64,000 bases of DNA. Source: Paraburkholderia elongata. Lineage in GTDB: Bacteria; Pseudomonadota; Gammaproteobacteria; Burkholderiales; Burkholderiaceae. The notes beneath the pieces were generated by a model, which was given only the letters and a program-made list of their open reading frames with translations, did no database searches and was not told where the DNA came from. Position 1 is the stretch's first letter. Each line of letters starts with the position of its first letter. Positions 44,473 to 53,275 of this stretch are shown here, one piece after another. Where the stretch lies: NCBI RefSeq assembly GCF_013177735.1, contig NZ_WOEZ01000119.1, positions 1-64,000 on the forward strand, given 5' to 3'. A program made the position numbers and the translations under genes.

Positions 44473-45860
44473 GCCGGATCGATCACGCGAAAGCCGCGGG
44501 CGCTTTCATCAGGAAAACGGAGCACGTCGCGTTTCACGACAAGCGTCTGTGGGATTTGCGTGAGAAGCGCGATGCGCAGGCGCACGGCATTCCAGAATGG
44601 GAGACGCTGCGCGAACTGGCATCGGGCATCAAGGAACACACGCTGTCGCATCTGTCCGACTACCTCGAACAGTTCGCCGCTGCGGCTGAAGCCAATGGCG
44701 TCGTGGTGCACTGGGCCGCGACGGCTGAAGAACACAATGCGCTGGTCCACAAGATCATGGCCGAGCACGGCATGACCACGCTTGTCAAAAGCAAGTCGAT
44801 GCTCACCGACGAATGCAAGATGCGCGAGTATCTCGAGCCGCGCGGCATTACGGTGATGGAAACCGATCTCGGCGAGCGCATCCAGCAGCTCGATCATCAG
44901 GACCCGAGCCATATGGTGGTGCCTGCGGTCCATAAACTGCGTGCCGATGTGGCCGAACTGTTCGGCCGCACTATCGGCACCGATCCGAAGAACAGCGATA
45001 TTCACTATCTCGCCGAAAGCCAGCGGATGAACACGCGGCCGTACTTCGTGCGCGAGAAAACGGCCGGCATGACGGGCTGTAATTTCGCGGTGGCGGAGAC
45101 GGGCACGGTCGTGGCGTGTACTAACGAAGGCAATGCTGATCTGTCTGCGAATGTGCCGCCGCTGCATATCGCGTCGATCGGTATCGAGAAGCTGATTCCG
45201 AAGGTGTCGGACCTCGGCGTATTTATCCGCATGCTGTCGCGCAGCGCGCTCGGTTCGCCGATTACGCAGTACACCTCGCATTTTCGCGCGCCGCGTCCGG
45301 GCACTGAAATGCATTTCATCCTCGTCGATCATGGCCGCTCGGAGCGGCTCGCGATGGAGGACTTCTGGTATTCGCTCAAATGCATTCGCTGTGGCGCGTG
45401 TATGAATACGTGCCCCGTGTACCGGCGTAGTGGCGGCTTGTCGTATGGCGGCACCTATTCGGGGCCGATCGGTGCGATTATCAATCCGACCTTCGATCTG
45501 AAACGTTACAGCGCGTTGCCGTTCGCGTCGACGCTCAACGGAAGTTGTACGAATGTATGTCCAGTGAAGATCAATATTCACGAGCAGATCTACAAATGGC
45601 GCACGGTGATCGCCGAGCGTCATGAGGTGCCGTTCGTGAAGCAGGAAGTGTTGAAGATGGCGGGGCGCTTGCTCGCGAGTCCGACGCTGTATCGGGCGAC
45701 GGTATCGTCGATGGGCGGCGCGCTGCGGCGGCTGCCGAATTTCGTGCTGTATAACCCGCTCAACATCTGGGGCCGGCAGCGTGAGTTGCCGGAGGCGCCG
45801 AAGCTGACCTTCCACGCCTGGTACAAGAAGAATCGTGGAGGTGGCGATGGCAACGCGTGA
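44469..45860 (+). CDS. lutB: Lactate utilisation protein B, iron-sulfur protein
   Basis: 463 aa. An N-terminal LUD-type domain (KSKSMLTDECKMREYLEPRGI; VAETGTVVACTNEGN) is followed by a ferredoxin-like part with two 4Fe-4S motifs, CIRCGACMNTCPVYRR and the later CTNVCPVKI. It is the central electron-transfer subunit of the LutABC lactate dehydrogenase. The ATG overlaps the lutA stop (ATGA), and the stop overlaps lutC by 14 nt, so all three are translationally coupled. Confidence 0.95.
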   Translation: MSRIDHAKAAGAFIRKTEHVAFHDKRLWDLREKRDAQAHGIPEWETLRELASGIKEHTLSHLSDYLEQFAAAAEANGVVVHWAATAEEHNALVHKIMAEHGMTTLVKSKSMLTDECKMREYLEPRGITVMETDLGERIQQLDHQDPSHMVVPAVHKLRADVAELFGRTIGTDPKNSDIHYLAESQRMNTRPYFVREKTAGMTGCNFAVAETGTVVACTNEGNADLSANVPPLHIASIGIEKLIPKVSDLGVFIRMLSRSALGSPITQYTSHFRAPRPGTEMHFILVDHGRSERLAMEDFWYSLKCIRCGACMNTCPVYRRSGGLSYGGTYSGPIGAIINPTFDLKRYSALPFASTLNGSCTNVCPVKINIHEQIYKWRTVIAERHEVPFVKQEVLKMAGRLLASPTLYRATVSSMGGALRRLPNFVLYNPLNIWGRQRELPEAPKLTFHAWYKKNRGGGDGNA

Positions 45861-46443
45861 AGCTTTTCTGGCGAGGGTGCGTGAGGCGCAACCGCCGGCG
45901 CGTCCACGGCCCGATGTGCCGTTGTTTACTTCGGTGGGCGGGGATTTGCGGGCGCGCTTCACGACGGCATTGCAGGCGATGGGTGGGAACTGTGTCGAAG
46001 CGCCGGCTGCGGGCGACGTGCTTGCGCTGATCCGTGAGCGGTTCGGTGATGCGGCGTCGGTGGCGTCGGCGACGCCCGAAGTGCCTGGCACACGTGTGAT
46101 CACGGCTGAAACCGAACCGGCTTCGTTGCAGGATATCGAAGTGGGCGTGGTGCGGGCGCGCTTCGGCGTCGCCGAAACCGGCTCGGTGTGGTTCAGCGAG
46201 CGCGAGTATGTGGTCAACGCGCTGGGGTACATCGTGCAGCATCTGGTGGTGCTGCTCGATCCGGCGCAGTTGCTCGACGGTTTGCAGGATGCGTACCGTC
46301 GCGACGACTTTCGCGATGCACGCTATGCGGCGCTGGTTACCGGGCCTTCGGCCACGGCGGATATCGAAGGCGTGCTGATTCGGGGCGCGCAGGGGGTGCG
46401 GTCGTTGACGGTGGTGTGGGTGGCCGAACCGCAGGGAATCTAG
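45847..46443 (+). CDS. lutC: Lactate utilisation protein C
   Basis: 198 aa, LUD (DUF162) domain. The motif run GVVRARFGVAETGSVWFSE and IVQHLVVLLDPAQL, then LVTGPSATADIEGVLIRGAQGV, is the LutC signature. It is the third subunit of the lactate-oxidising complex. The start at 45847 is preferred to the in-frame GTG at 45835. It overlaps the end of lutB and closes the operon. Confidence 0.94.
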   Translation: MATREAFLARVREAQPPARPRPDVPLFTSVGGDLRARFTTALQAMGGNCVEAPAAGDVLALIRERFGDAASVASATPEVPGTRVITAETEPASLQDIEVGVVRARFGVAETGSVWFSEREYVVNALGYIVQHLVVLLDPAQLLDGLQDAYRRDDFRDARYAALVTGPSATADIEGVLIRGAQGVRSLTVVWVAEPQGI

Positions 46444-46514
46444 TGGGTGCCTTGGCTCTAAGGAGCAACGCCTGTTCTCTTCCGGACGCGAACAGAAAGA
46501 GCTTATTGATTCGA

Positions 46515-47411
46515 TCACGGCCCAGGGGCTGGCCGGGTGATCAGGTCGTCCACTCTTGAAAGGAACAGCTTCAAGACGGGCGACATATTCGCCTTGCTGA
46601 AGCCGATAGCCAGATCGATTTGCGGCACATCGCCAGCCAGGGGCCGGCTAACCACCGACCACGGCATCAAGTTCTCGAGGTACGCCGGAATGAGCGTCAG
46701 ACTTCGGGTCGATGCCACCAAGGACATGACCATCGCAGGGTTATCGACGGTTTGGGTCGGCACGATTTCGATGCCGGAACGCTCCAGGTAGGCGTCGATC
46801 ACCGCACGCACTACCTTCGCCTTGCTCGCCATGGCGATAAAAGGGTAATCGGCAAGGTCATGGGGAGAGACTACGTCGCGTGATGCCAACACGTGGTCGC
46901 TGGGCATCAGCACCACCAGCGGCTCCTGACTCACGACTTGATAGGCAAGATCGAAGTCTGGCTCGGCGCGCATGAATGCCAGATCCAGTTTGCCTCGTGC
47001 AACTCCTTCGGCAAGGTCCGGCGAATACCCACTGGACACCGTGACATCCACATTGGGCAATTCATCTCGAAGGATGTGCATGGCTCTGGGCAGCCAGGTC
47101 ATCTCTTGCCCAGTGAGAAATCCGAGCGCAAATCGCTGCTTGTACGGCTGTGCTGCCTGTCTGGCCGCTTCAATGGCGGCATCCACCTGATTCAGCGCCA
47201 GCCGCGCGTGATCGATGAAGGCCTTTCCAGCGGCAGTCAGTTCCACGCCGCGCGCACTGCGGCTTAGCAATTCAACCCCAACCTGGTCTTCCAGATCCCG
47301 AATTTGCCGGCTCAGCGATGGCTGCGAGGTGTGCAAACGGCGTTCGGCTGCGACCGTCAGGCTTCCTGTCTCGGCGACGGCGATGAAGTATCGAAGGTGC
47401 CGCAATTCCAT
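46515..47411 (-). CDS. LysR-family transcriptional regulator
   Basis: 298 aa. The N-terminal HTH is standard (MELRHLRYFIAVAETGSLTVAAERRLHTSQPSLSRQIRDLEDQVG). The effector domain resembles the BenM/CatM/HcaR-like branch (QRFALGFLTGQEMTWLPRAMHIL; FPFIAMASK). The ATG at 47411 was chosen because the HTH then begins at residue 1, as in the family. It is divergent from the GST gene across 257 bp and likely regulates the GST-SDR pair. Confidence 0.93.
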   Translation of the reverse strand: MELRHLRYFIAVAETGSLTVAAERRLHTSQPSLSRQIRDLEDQVGVELLSRSARGVELTAAGKAFIDHARLALNQVDAAIEAARQAAQPYKQRFALGFLTGQEMTWLPRAMHILRDELPNVDVTVSSGYSPDLAEGVARGKLDLAFMRAEPDFDLAYQVVSQEPLVVLMPSDHVLASRDVVSPHDLADYPFIAMASKAKVVRAVIDAYLERSGIEIVPTQTVDNPAMVMSLVASTRSLTLIPAYLENLMPWSVVSRPLAGDVPQIDLAIGFSKANMSPVLKLFLSRVDDLITRPAPGP

Positions 47412-47668
47412 GATCCCTCCACGATGTCGCTTTTGCCTGGCCATGCCTTCCAAGCATGCCACCCAGCTTATTAAGTCTTTTTCTATTCTGCCATCACCCC
47501 CTAAATTCCTTCTCAAAGCATCGTATTTCAAGGTTTTCCACCTCGAAGCTTGGGATCCTCGGTCAGTCCCCTCGTGCACAGAAAGCCATACCTACAGAAG
47601 GGGACTCGCTTGTAATCAAACGGGACGCCTCGTTTCCACTTCAATAACGTAATGACACGGATCAGACC

Positions 47669-48316
47669 ATGTCCTCAGAACTGAAACTCTATCAATCGAA
47701 CGCCTCCCCGAACTCTCGTCGCGTGCGAATCTATCTCGCGGAGAGAGGAATATCAGTGGAGACCGTGCCTGTTGACCTTGGCGCGAAGGAGCAATTCTCC
47801 GAAGGCTACGGCGCGATCAACCCGCGTCGTGAAGTGCCTACGCTGGTTTTGAGCGATGGCACGTCCATCGGCGAAGTGCCGGCAATCTGGCGCTACCTCG
47901 AGGAAGCGTATCCGAAGAATCTGCCCTTGCTGGGCACGACACCCAAAACGAAGGCGCTGGTCAGTATGTGGGAGCGGCGCGCTGAACTGAACGGATTTGC
48001 TGCGGTCATGGAGGGGGTGCGAAACGCCGTTGCCGGTCTGAAAGGCCGTGCCTTGTCGGGTCCGCATGCCTACGAACAGATCCCCGAGATCGTCGAGCGC
48101 AGCAAGCTGCGTGTGGCCAACTTCTTTGCCGACTTCAATGAGCGCCTTCAGGCCGTTCCGTTCGTGGCGGGTGACGAATTTTCGGCAGCCGATATTACGA
48201 CGCTGGTAACGATCGACTTTGCGGCGACTGGAATGAAAGTGACGGTGCCCTCCGAACACACGGCATTGCGGGCATGGTACGAGAAGGTATCAAACCGTCC
48301 TGCCTCGAAGGCCTAA
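47669..48316 (+). CDS. Glutathione S-transferase
   Basis: 215 aa with both GST domains. The N-terminal thioredoxin-like domain includes LYQSNASPNSRRVRIYLAERGI (catalytic Ser in the SPNS position) and the cis-Pro in REVPTLVLSDG, then IGEVPAIWRYLEE. The helical C-terminal domain carries VAGDEFSAADITTLVTIDF. It conjugates or reduces electrophiles with glutathione. An SDR follows 27 bp downstream, probably in one operon controlled by the divergent LysR protein, suggestive of detoxification or xenobiotic breakdown. Confidence 0.93.
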   Translation: MSSELKLYQSNASPNSRRVRIYLAERGISVETVPVDLGAKEQFSEGYGAINPRREVPTLVLSDGTSIGEVPAIWRYLEEAYPKNLPLLGTTPKTKALVSMWERRAELNGFAAVMEGVRNAVAGLKGRALSGPHAYEQIPEIVERSKLRVANFFADFNERLQAVPFVAGDEFSAADITTLVTIDFAATGMKVTVPSEHTALRAWYEKVSNRPASKA

Positions 48317-48343
48317 CACTCTGTCGATTCACTGGATTACATC

Positions 48344-49093
48344 ATGAGCAAACCTGTTGTACTTATCACTGGTTCGCTGACGGGTATTGGTCGTGCGACT
48401 GCTGTAGCGTTTGCGCGCGAAGGTGCGCAGATTGTGGTTTCGGGTCGCCGTGCGGACGCGGGTGAGGATCTCGCCCGCGAACTGCGCTTGCACGGGGGTA
48501 CTGAGGTCGAGTTCGTGAAGACCGATGTACGGTACGAGAACGAAGTCAGTGCCCTGATCGACTACACAGTTCAGCGCTTTGGCCGAATCGATGTTGCCGT
48601 GAACAACGCCGGGACCGAGGGCGTGCCTGGTCCTGTGGTCGAGCAGACTCCTGAGACGTACGCAACGGCATTCGACACCAATGTCCTAGGCACGCTCCTG
48701 TGCCTTAAGCATGAGATGCGTGTGATGCTGGCGCAGAAGAGCGGCAGCATCATCAACATCTCGTCGACCATGGGCAGCCGTGGTGCGGCGGGTGCTTCGA
48801 TGTATGTCGCGAGCAAGCATGCCGTCGAAGGGCTGACAAAAGCGGCTGCGCTGGAAGGCGCACCTGCCGGCGTGCGTGTGAACGCTGTTGCGCCGGGTCC
48901 GGTGGAAACGGGCATGCTCGATCGTTTTACCGGAAGCGCCGAGCGCAGGCAGGCAGTGCAAGCCGGTGTCCCGGCAAAGCGTTTCGGCACACCGGATGAA
49001 ATCGCCGATGCTATTTTGTTCCTTGCGTCGCCCAAGTCGACGTTCGTGGTGGGGCAGATTATTGGGGTGAACGGCGGTAAGACTGCGCTTTGA
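48344..49093 (+). CDS. SDR-family oxidoreductase
   Basis: 249 aa classical SDR: TGSLTGIG (9-16) cofactor loop, NNAG (87-90), Ser in NISSTMG (about 140) and Y154-x3-K158 (YVASK). The C-terminal PKSTFVVGQIIGVNGGKTAL is typical of the FabG-like subgroup. It likely oxidises or reduces a small alcohol or ketone. It follows the GST gene by 27 bp. No terminator is evident before the SOS-type operon that begins 120 bp later. Confidence 0.92.
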   Translation: MSKPVVLITGSLTGIGRATAVAFAREGAQIVVSGRRADAGEDLARELRLHGGTEVEFVKTDVRYENEVSALIDYTVQRFGRIDVAVNNAGTEGVPGPVVEQTPETYATAFDTNVLGTLLCLKHEMRVMLAQKSGSIINISSTMGSRGAAGASMYVASKHAVEGLTKAAALEGAPAGVRVNAVAPGPVETGMLDRFTGSAERRQAVQAGVPAKRFGTPDEIADAILFLASPKSTFVVGQIIGVNGGKTAL

Positions 49094-49181
49094 TTCTGAT
49101 TTCGACGTTGTCGGCGTTTTCGTTTTGAGCCGATTTTGCCAAGCAGCGATTTATCGATGAAGACGGACTTTGATATCATCA

Positions 49182-49197
49182 CTGTATAAACATACAG
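49182..49197 (+). promoter_or_regulatory. LexA (SOS) box
   Basis: CTGTATAAACATACAG is a perfect CTGT-N8-ACAG palindrome with an AT-rich centre. It lies 16 bp before the GTG of the VRR-NUC gene and spans the likely -10 region. This is the standard gamma/betaproteobacterial LexA operator, so the nuclease-helicase operon should be DNA-damage-inducible. Confidence 0.85.
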
Positions 49198-49213
49198 GTT
49201 TCGTGAAGACCCC

Positions 49214-50980
49214 GTGGCGACAGATGCTCCGTCAGACATCCGCTCTGATGCTCCTTATTACCTGCTGAACTTCGAGCGTGCGCTGGCGTGGCTCGCCGAG
49301 CGTTACGACGATCTGCTGGACGCGCACGAGCATGGCTTCCTGCGCGATTTCGCCGCTTTGCCGCAGCCCTCGCGCGCATTGCTGGTTCGCATGTTGATGC
49401 GCAAGGGCACGCTGTTCCGTGCCAGCCGTCTTTCTTATGACGAGATCGGTTGCCCCTTGCAGGCAGTTGCGCCCCTGGCAGCGCTCGGCTGGGTCGATGC
49501 CGAACCGGGCCTGACGCTTGACGATCTGTTCGCGCTCACCACGCGTCCCGAGTTGCTGCTGGTCTTTGCGGACGCTATCGCGTTGATCCCCGGCGCGAAG
49601 GGCTTGCGCAAACCCGATCTGCTGGAAACGCTGCGGCCGTTTTACGAAGGTGACGGTGAGGGTGAGGGTGAAGAACGAGGCGCCATTGCACATCCGTTGT
49701 CCACGTGGCACAGCCAGACCACCGACCGCGTCTTCCACGTCGTTATCGCGCCGCTCTGCGAGCGTCTGCGCCTGATGTTCTTTGGCAACCTGCAACAGGA
49801 CTGGTCGGAGTTCGTGCTTGCCGATCTCGGGGTGTTCCAGTACGAGAAGGTTGCATTCGCTCCGTCGTCGCGCGCATTTCAGCAACGCGTGGACGTGGAC
49901 GTGTACCTTGCGCTGCATGCATGCCGCGAAGCACTCGAATGGCTGCCCACGGGTGACGCTGAAGCCAGGGCGATCGACGAGCTCGTCGCCGAGATCGCCG
50001 CGATCGAAACCTCGAATCCCTGGCTCGAAACGCGTCGCGCGAAACTGCTGTTTCGTATCGGGCAGTACTGCGAGCGTCAACAGAACTGGCCCGCTGCACT
50101 TGCCGTATATGAGCGTTGCGCGTGGCCCGGCGCGCGCCATCGGCGCTTGCGCGTGCTGGAGCGCAGCGAACGATTCGACGAAGCCTTCGCCCTCGCTTCG
50201 CAAGCCGCTGCCGGGCCCGAAAACGAAGAGGAAGCGCAGCGCGTCGCGCGCATGCTGCCGCGTTTGCAGCGCAAGCGCGGCGAGCGGGTGGCGCGTGTGC
50301 CTGCCGCACGGCCGGTCGAGCGCAGCACACTGGTGCTGCCGAGGCCTGAGGCGCCGCAACCGGTCGAATACGTCGCACGCGATCATTTGACGTGCGAGTC
50401 GGCGCCGGTTCATTACGTCGAAAACGCGCTGATCAACTCGCTGTTCGGCTTGCTGTGCTGGGAGCCGGTGTTCGCGGCGCTGCCCGGCGCGTTTTTCCAT
50501 CCGTTCCAACGCGGGCCGGCCGATTTGCATGCGCCGGATTTTCACGCACGCCGCGCCGAACAATTCGCCGCGTGTCTCATGCAACTCGACAGCAATGCCT
50601 ATCGCGAGACGATTCTGCGGCATCTGCAAAACAAGGCAGGTCTGCAATCGCCGTTCGTATTCTGGGGCTTGCTGACACCGGACCTGGTCGCATTGGCGCT
50701 CGATTGCCTGCCTGCCGCGCATCTGAAACTGTGGTTCGAGCGGCTGCTGCGCGACATCCGCAGCAACCGCTCGGGCCTGCCGGACCTGATTCGTTTCTGG
50801 CCGGCCGAGCGCCGTTATGAATTGATCGAAGTAAAAGGCCCCGGCGACCGCTTGCAGGACAACCAGATCCGCTGGCTCGCATACTGCGCGCAGCACGGCA
50901 TGCCGGTGCGCGTGCTCGACGTGCGATGGGCCGATGAAGACGTCGCTGCGTCCGACGTCGCGGCGGAGATCGCCACATGA
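49214..50980 (+). CDS. FAN1-like VRR-NUC domain nuclease
   Basis: 588 aa from GTG. The C-terminal VRR-NUC module shows the PD-(D/E)XK residues in GLPDLIRFWPAERRYELIEVKGPGDRLQDNQIRWL: PD, E-x-K and GDRLQDNQ. The N-terminal three-quarters has the winged-helix/TPR-like organisation of FAN1 (RALLVRMLMRKGTLFRASRLSYDEIG; LFRIGQYCERQQNWPAALAVYERC). FAN1 is a structure-specific 5' flap nuclease active on DNA interstrand crosslinks. The stop overlaps the helicase start (ATGA). A perfect LexA box precedes the gene. All nuclease residues look present. Confidence 0.92.
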   Translation: MATDAPSDIRSDAPYYLLNFERALAWLAERYDDLLDAHEHGFLRDFAALPQPSRALLVRMLMRKGTLFRASRLSYDEIGCPLQAVAPLAALGWVDAEPGLTLDDLFALTTRPELLLVFADAIALIPGAKGLRKPDLLETLRPFYEGDGEGEGEERGAIAHPLSTWHSQTTDRVFHVVIAPLCERLRLMFFGNLQQDWSEFVLADLGVFQYEKVAFAPSSRAFQQRVDVDVYLALHACREALEWLPTGDAEARAIDELVAEIAAIETSNPWLETRRAKLLFRIGQYCERQQNWPAALAVYERCAWPGARHRRLRVLERSERFDEAFALASQAAAGPENEEEAQRVARMLPRLQRKRGERVARVPAARPVERSTLVLPRPEAPQPVEYVARDHLTCESAPVHYVENALINSLFGLLCWEPVFAALPGAFFHPFQRGPADLHAPDFHARRAEQFAACLMQLDSNAYRETILRHLQNKAGLQSPFVFWGLLTPDLVALALDCLPAAHLKLWFERLLRDIRSNRSGLPDLIRFWPAERRYELIEVKGPGDRLQDNQIRWLAYCAQHGMPVRVLDVRWADEDVAASDVAAEIAT

Positions 50981-53253
50981 CCTACGTGGTCGCCGTCCGA
51001 GCGATGTGCGAATTCACCGCGAGGCGCGGCGATCTGGATCTGCGCTTCACGCCCGCGCCTACCTCGCTGGAAGGCATGGCCGGCCACGTGACGGTCGCCG
51101 GGCGGCGCGCGAGCGGCTACGAAACCGAGATCACGCTGACCGGCACGCATCGCGGCTTGACCGTGCGTGGCCGCGCCGACGGTTACGAACCAGCGTCGAA
51201 CCGGCTGGAAGAGGTCAAGACTCATCGTGGCGCGCTGGAACGGATGCCCGCTAATCACCGCACGCTGCATTGGGCGCAGGCGCTGGTGTACGGCCATCTG
51301 CTATGCCGCGCCCGCGGGCTCGCCGAATTGACGGTTGCGCTGGTCTACTTCGATATCGGCAGTCAGAAGGAAACGTCGCTGACTGAAACGCACACTGCGC
51401 GTGAGCTGGAGATTTTCTTCGTCGAGCAATGCGAGCGCTTTCTCGATTGGGCCGTGCAGGAAGAGGCACATCGCGCCGCGCGCAATGCCGCGCTCAGCGC
51501 CTTGCAGTTTCCGCATGGCGAGTTCCGCAGCGGGCAGCGCGAGCTTGCGGCGTCGGTGTATCGCGCGGCGCGTGACGGCAAGCCGTTGATGGCGCAGGCG
51601 CCTACCGGCATCGGCAAGACGCTTGCGACGATTTTTCCGCTGCTCAAGGCGTGTGCGTTGGACCAGATCGACCGCGTGTTCTTCCTTACCGCGAAGACGC
51701 CGGGCCGCGCGCTTGCCCTCGATGCGATCGAAACGCTCCATCACAGCGCCGCGCCGTCCCCGGCGCGCTTGCCGCTTAGAACGTTGGAACTGGTCGCGCG
51801 CGACAAGGCCTGCGAGCATCCCGACAAGGCCTGCAACGGCGAGTCCTGTCCGCTCGCGCGCGGCTTCTACGACCGGCTCGATGCGGCTCGCAGCACGGCG
51901 TTGGCAGGGCCCAAGCTCGACCGCGCGTCGGTGCGCGAAGCGGCGCTCGAGCACGACGTCTGCCCGTACTATCTCGCGCAGGAACTGGCGCGCTGGTCCG
52001 ACGTGGTGGTCGGCGATTACAACTACTACTACGACAGCAGCGCGATGCTGTATGCGCTCACGCAGATCAATCAGTGGCGCGTCGGCGTGCTGGTCGACGA
52101 GGCGCACAACCTGCTCGACCGGGCACGGCGCATGTACAGCGCGTCGCTCGATCAGGCGGCGTTCCGGCTCGCCCGCAAAACCGCGCCTGCGACGTTGAAG
52201 AAGCCGCTGGAACGGCTTCAGCGCGAGTGGAACGCCGTCAAGCGCGCGCAGACGGACACCTATCAGGTCTACGCCGACGCGCCCGGCAAACTGCTTTCGG
52301 CCGCACAGAATCTGATCGGCGCGGTGACGGATCAACTCGCCGAAGCACCGCTTTCAATCGACGAAGCGTCGCTGCGGTTTTTCTTCGACGCCATGCATTT
52401 CGTCGCGCTGGCGGAGCAGTTCGGCGAGCATTCGATTTTCGATATCACGCTCACCACCGATCGCTACGCGCCGCGCGACCAAACGAACGCCACGCTATGT
52501 GTGCGCAATGTGATCCCGGCACCGTTCCTCGCGGGGCGCTACGCTGCCGCGCGCACCACGGTGATGTTTTCCGGCACGCTCAATCCGCATCATTTCTATC
52601 GCGACACGCTCGGTCTGCCCGAGCAGACGAACTGGCTCGACGTCGAAGGGCCGTTCCGCGCCGAGCAGTTGCAGGTGCGTGTGGCGGGCAATGTATCGAC
52701 GCGCTGGCGTGACCGCGAACGTTCGCTCGTGCCCATCGTCGATCTGATCGCGAAGCAGTACGCCGGGCAGCCGGGCAACTATCTCGGGTTCCTGAGCAGC
52801 TTCGAGTATCTGCAGCGGGTGGTGGCGTTGATGCGCGAGCGTCATCCGGAACTGCCGGTATGGGCGCAAGAACCGGGCATGGACGAGGCAGCGCGCGACG
52901 CGTTCCTCGCGCGCTTTCGCACCATGAACCAGGGCGTGGGCTTCGCGGTGTTAGGCGGCGCGTTCTCCGAGGGCGTCGATCTGGTCGGTCAGCAACTGAT
53001 CGGCGCCTTCATCGCCACGCTCGGCCTGCCGCAGATGAACGACGTCAACGAACAGATGCGCCGCACGATGGACGCGAAGTTCGGCAACGGCTACGACTAC
53101 ATGTATCTGTATCCCGGCTTGCAGAAGGTCGTGCAGGCCGCGGGCCGGGTCATTCGCACGGAGCAGGATCAGGGTGTGGTGCATCTGATCGACGACCGCT
53201 ACCGGCGGCCGGAAGTGCGTCGTTTATTGCCGCGCTGGTGGCAGGTGGAGTAG
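50977..53253 (+). CDS. XPD/DinG-like Fe-S helicase with N-terminal PD-(D/E)XK nuclease domain
   Basis: 758 aa. Residues 1-130 look like a RecB/Cas4-type nuclease: D68 in RGRADGYE, E79-V-K81 and a downstream helix with Gln101. Then comes an XPD-type SF2 helicase: Walker A APTGIGKT (208-215), four cysteines for a 4Fe-4S cluster (C279, C286, C291, C329), DEAH at 374-377 and the C-terminal motif VQAAGRVIRTEQDQG. Family helicases unwind 5'-3'. It is translationally coupled to the FAN1-like gene under a LexA box, so joint action on damaged DNA is likely. Confidence 0.92.
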   Translation: MTYVVAVRAMCEFTARRGDLDLRFTPAPTSLEGMAGHVTVAGRRASGYETEITLTGTHRGLTVRGRADGYEPASNRLEEVKTHRGALERMPANHRTLHWAQALVYGHLLCRARGLAELTVALVYFDIGSQKETSLTETHTARELEIFFVEQCERFLDWAVQEEAHRAARNAALSALQFPHGEFRSGQRELAASVYRAARDGKPLMAQAPTGIGKTLATIFPLLKACALDQIDRVFFLTAKTPGRALALDAIETLHHSAAPSPARLPLRTLELVARDKACEHPDKACNGESCPLARGFYDRLDAARSTALAGPKLDRASVREAALEHDVCPYYLAQELARWSDVVVGDYNYYYDSSAMLYALTQINQWRVGVLVDEAHNLLDRARRMYSASLDQAAFRLARKTAPATLKKPLERLQREWNAVKRAQTDTYQVYADAPGKLLSAAQNLIGAVTDQLAEAPLSIDEASLRFFFDAMHFVALAEQFGEHSIFDITLTTDRYAPRDQTNATLCVRNVIPAPFLAGRYAAARTTVMFSGTLNPHHFYRDTLGLPEQTNWLDVEGPFRAEQLQVRVAGNVSTRWRDRERSLVPIVDLIAKQYAGQPGNYLGFLSSFEYLQRVVALMRERHPELPVWAQEPGMDEAARDAFLARFRTMNQGVGFAVLGGAFSEGVDLVGQQLIGAFIATLGLPQMNDVNEQMRRTMDAKFGNGYDYMYLYPGLQKVVQAAGRVIRTEQDQGVVHLIDDRYRRPEVRRLLPRWWQVE

Positions 53254-53275
53254 GGCAACCAGCACGGCCTGTACT

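Noticed and set aside
44334..46232. 632-codon open frame on the minus strand across lutB/lutC
   Set aside because: It is antisense to well-recognised lutB and lutC with intact Fe-S motifs. Long antisense frames are common in high-GC DNA and its translation is Arg/His-rich without family features.
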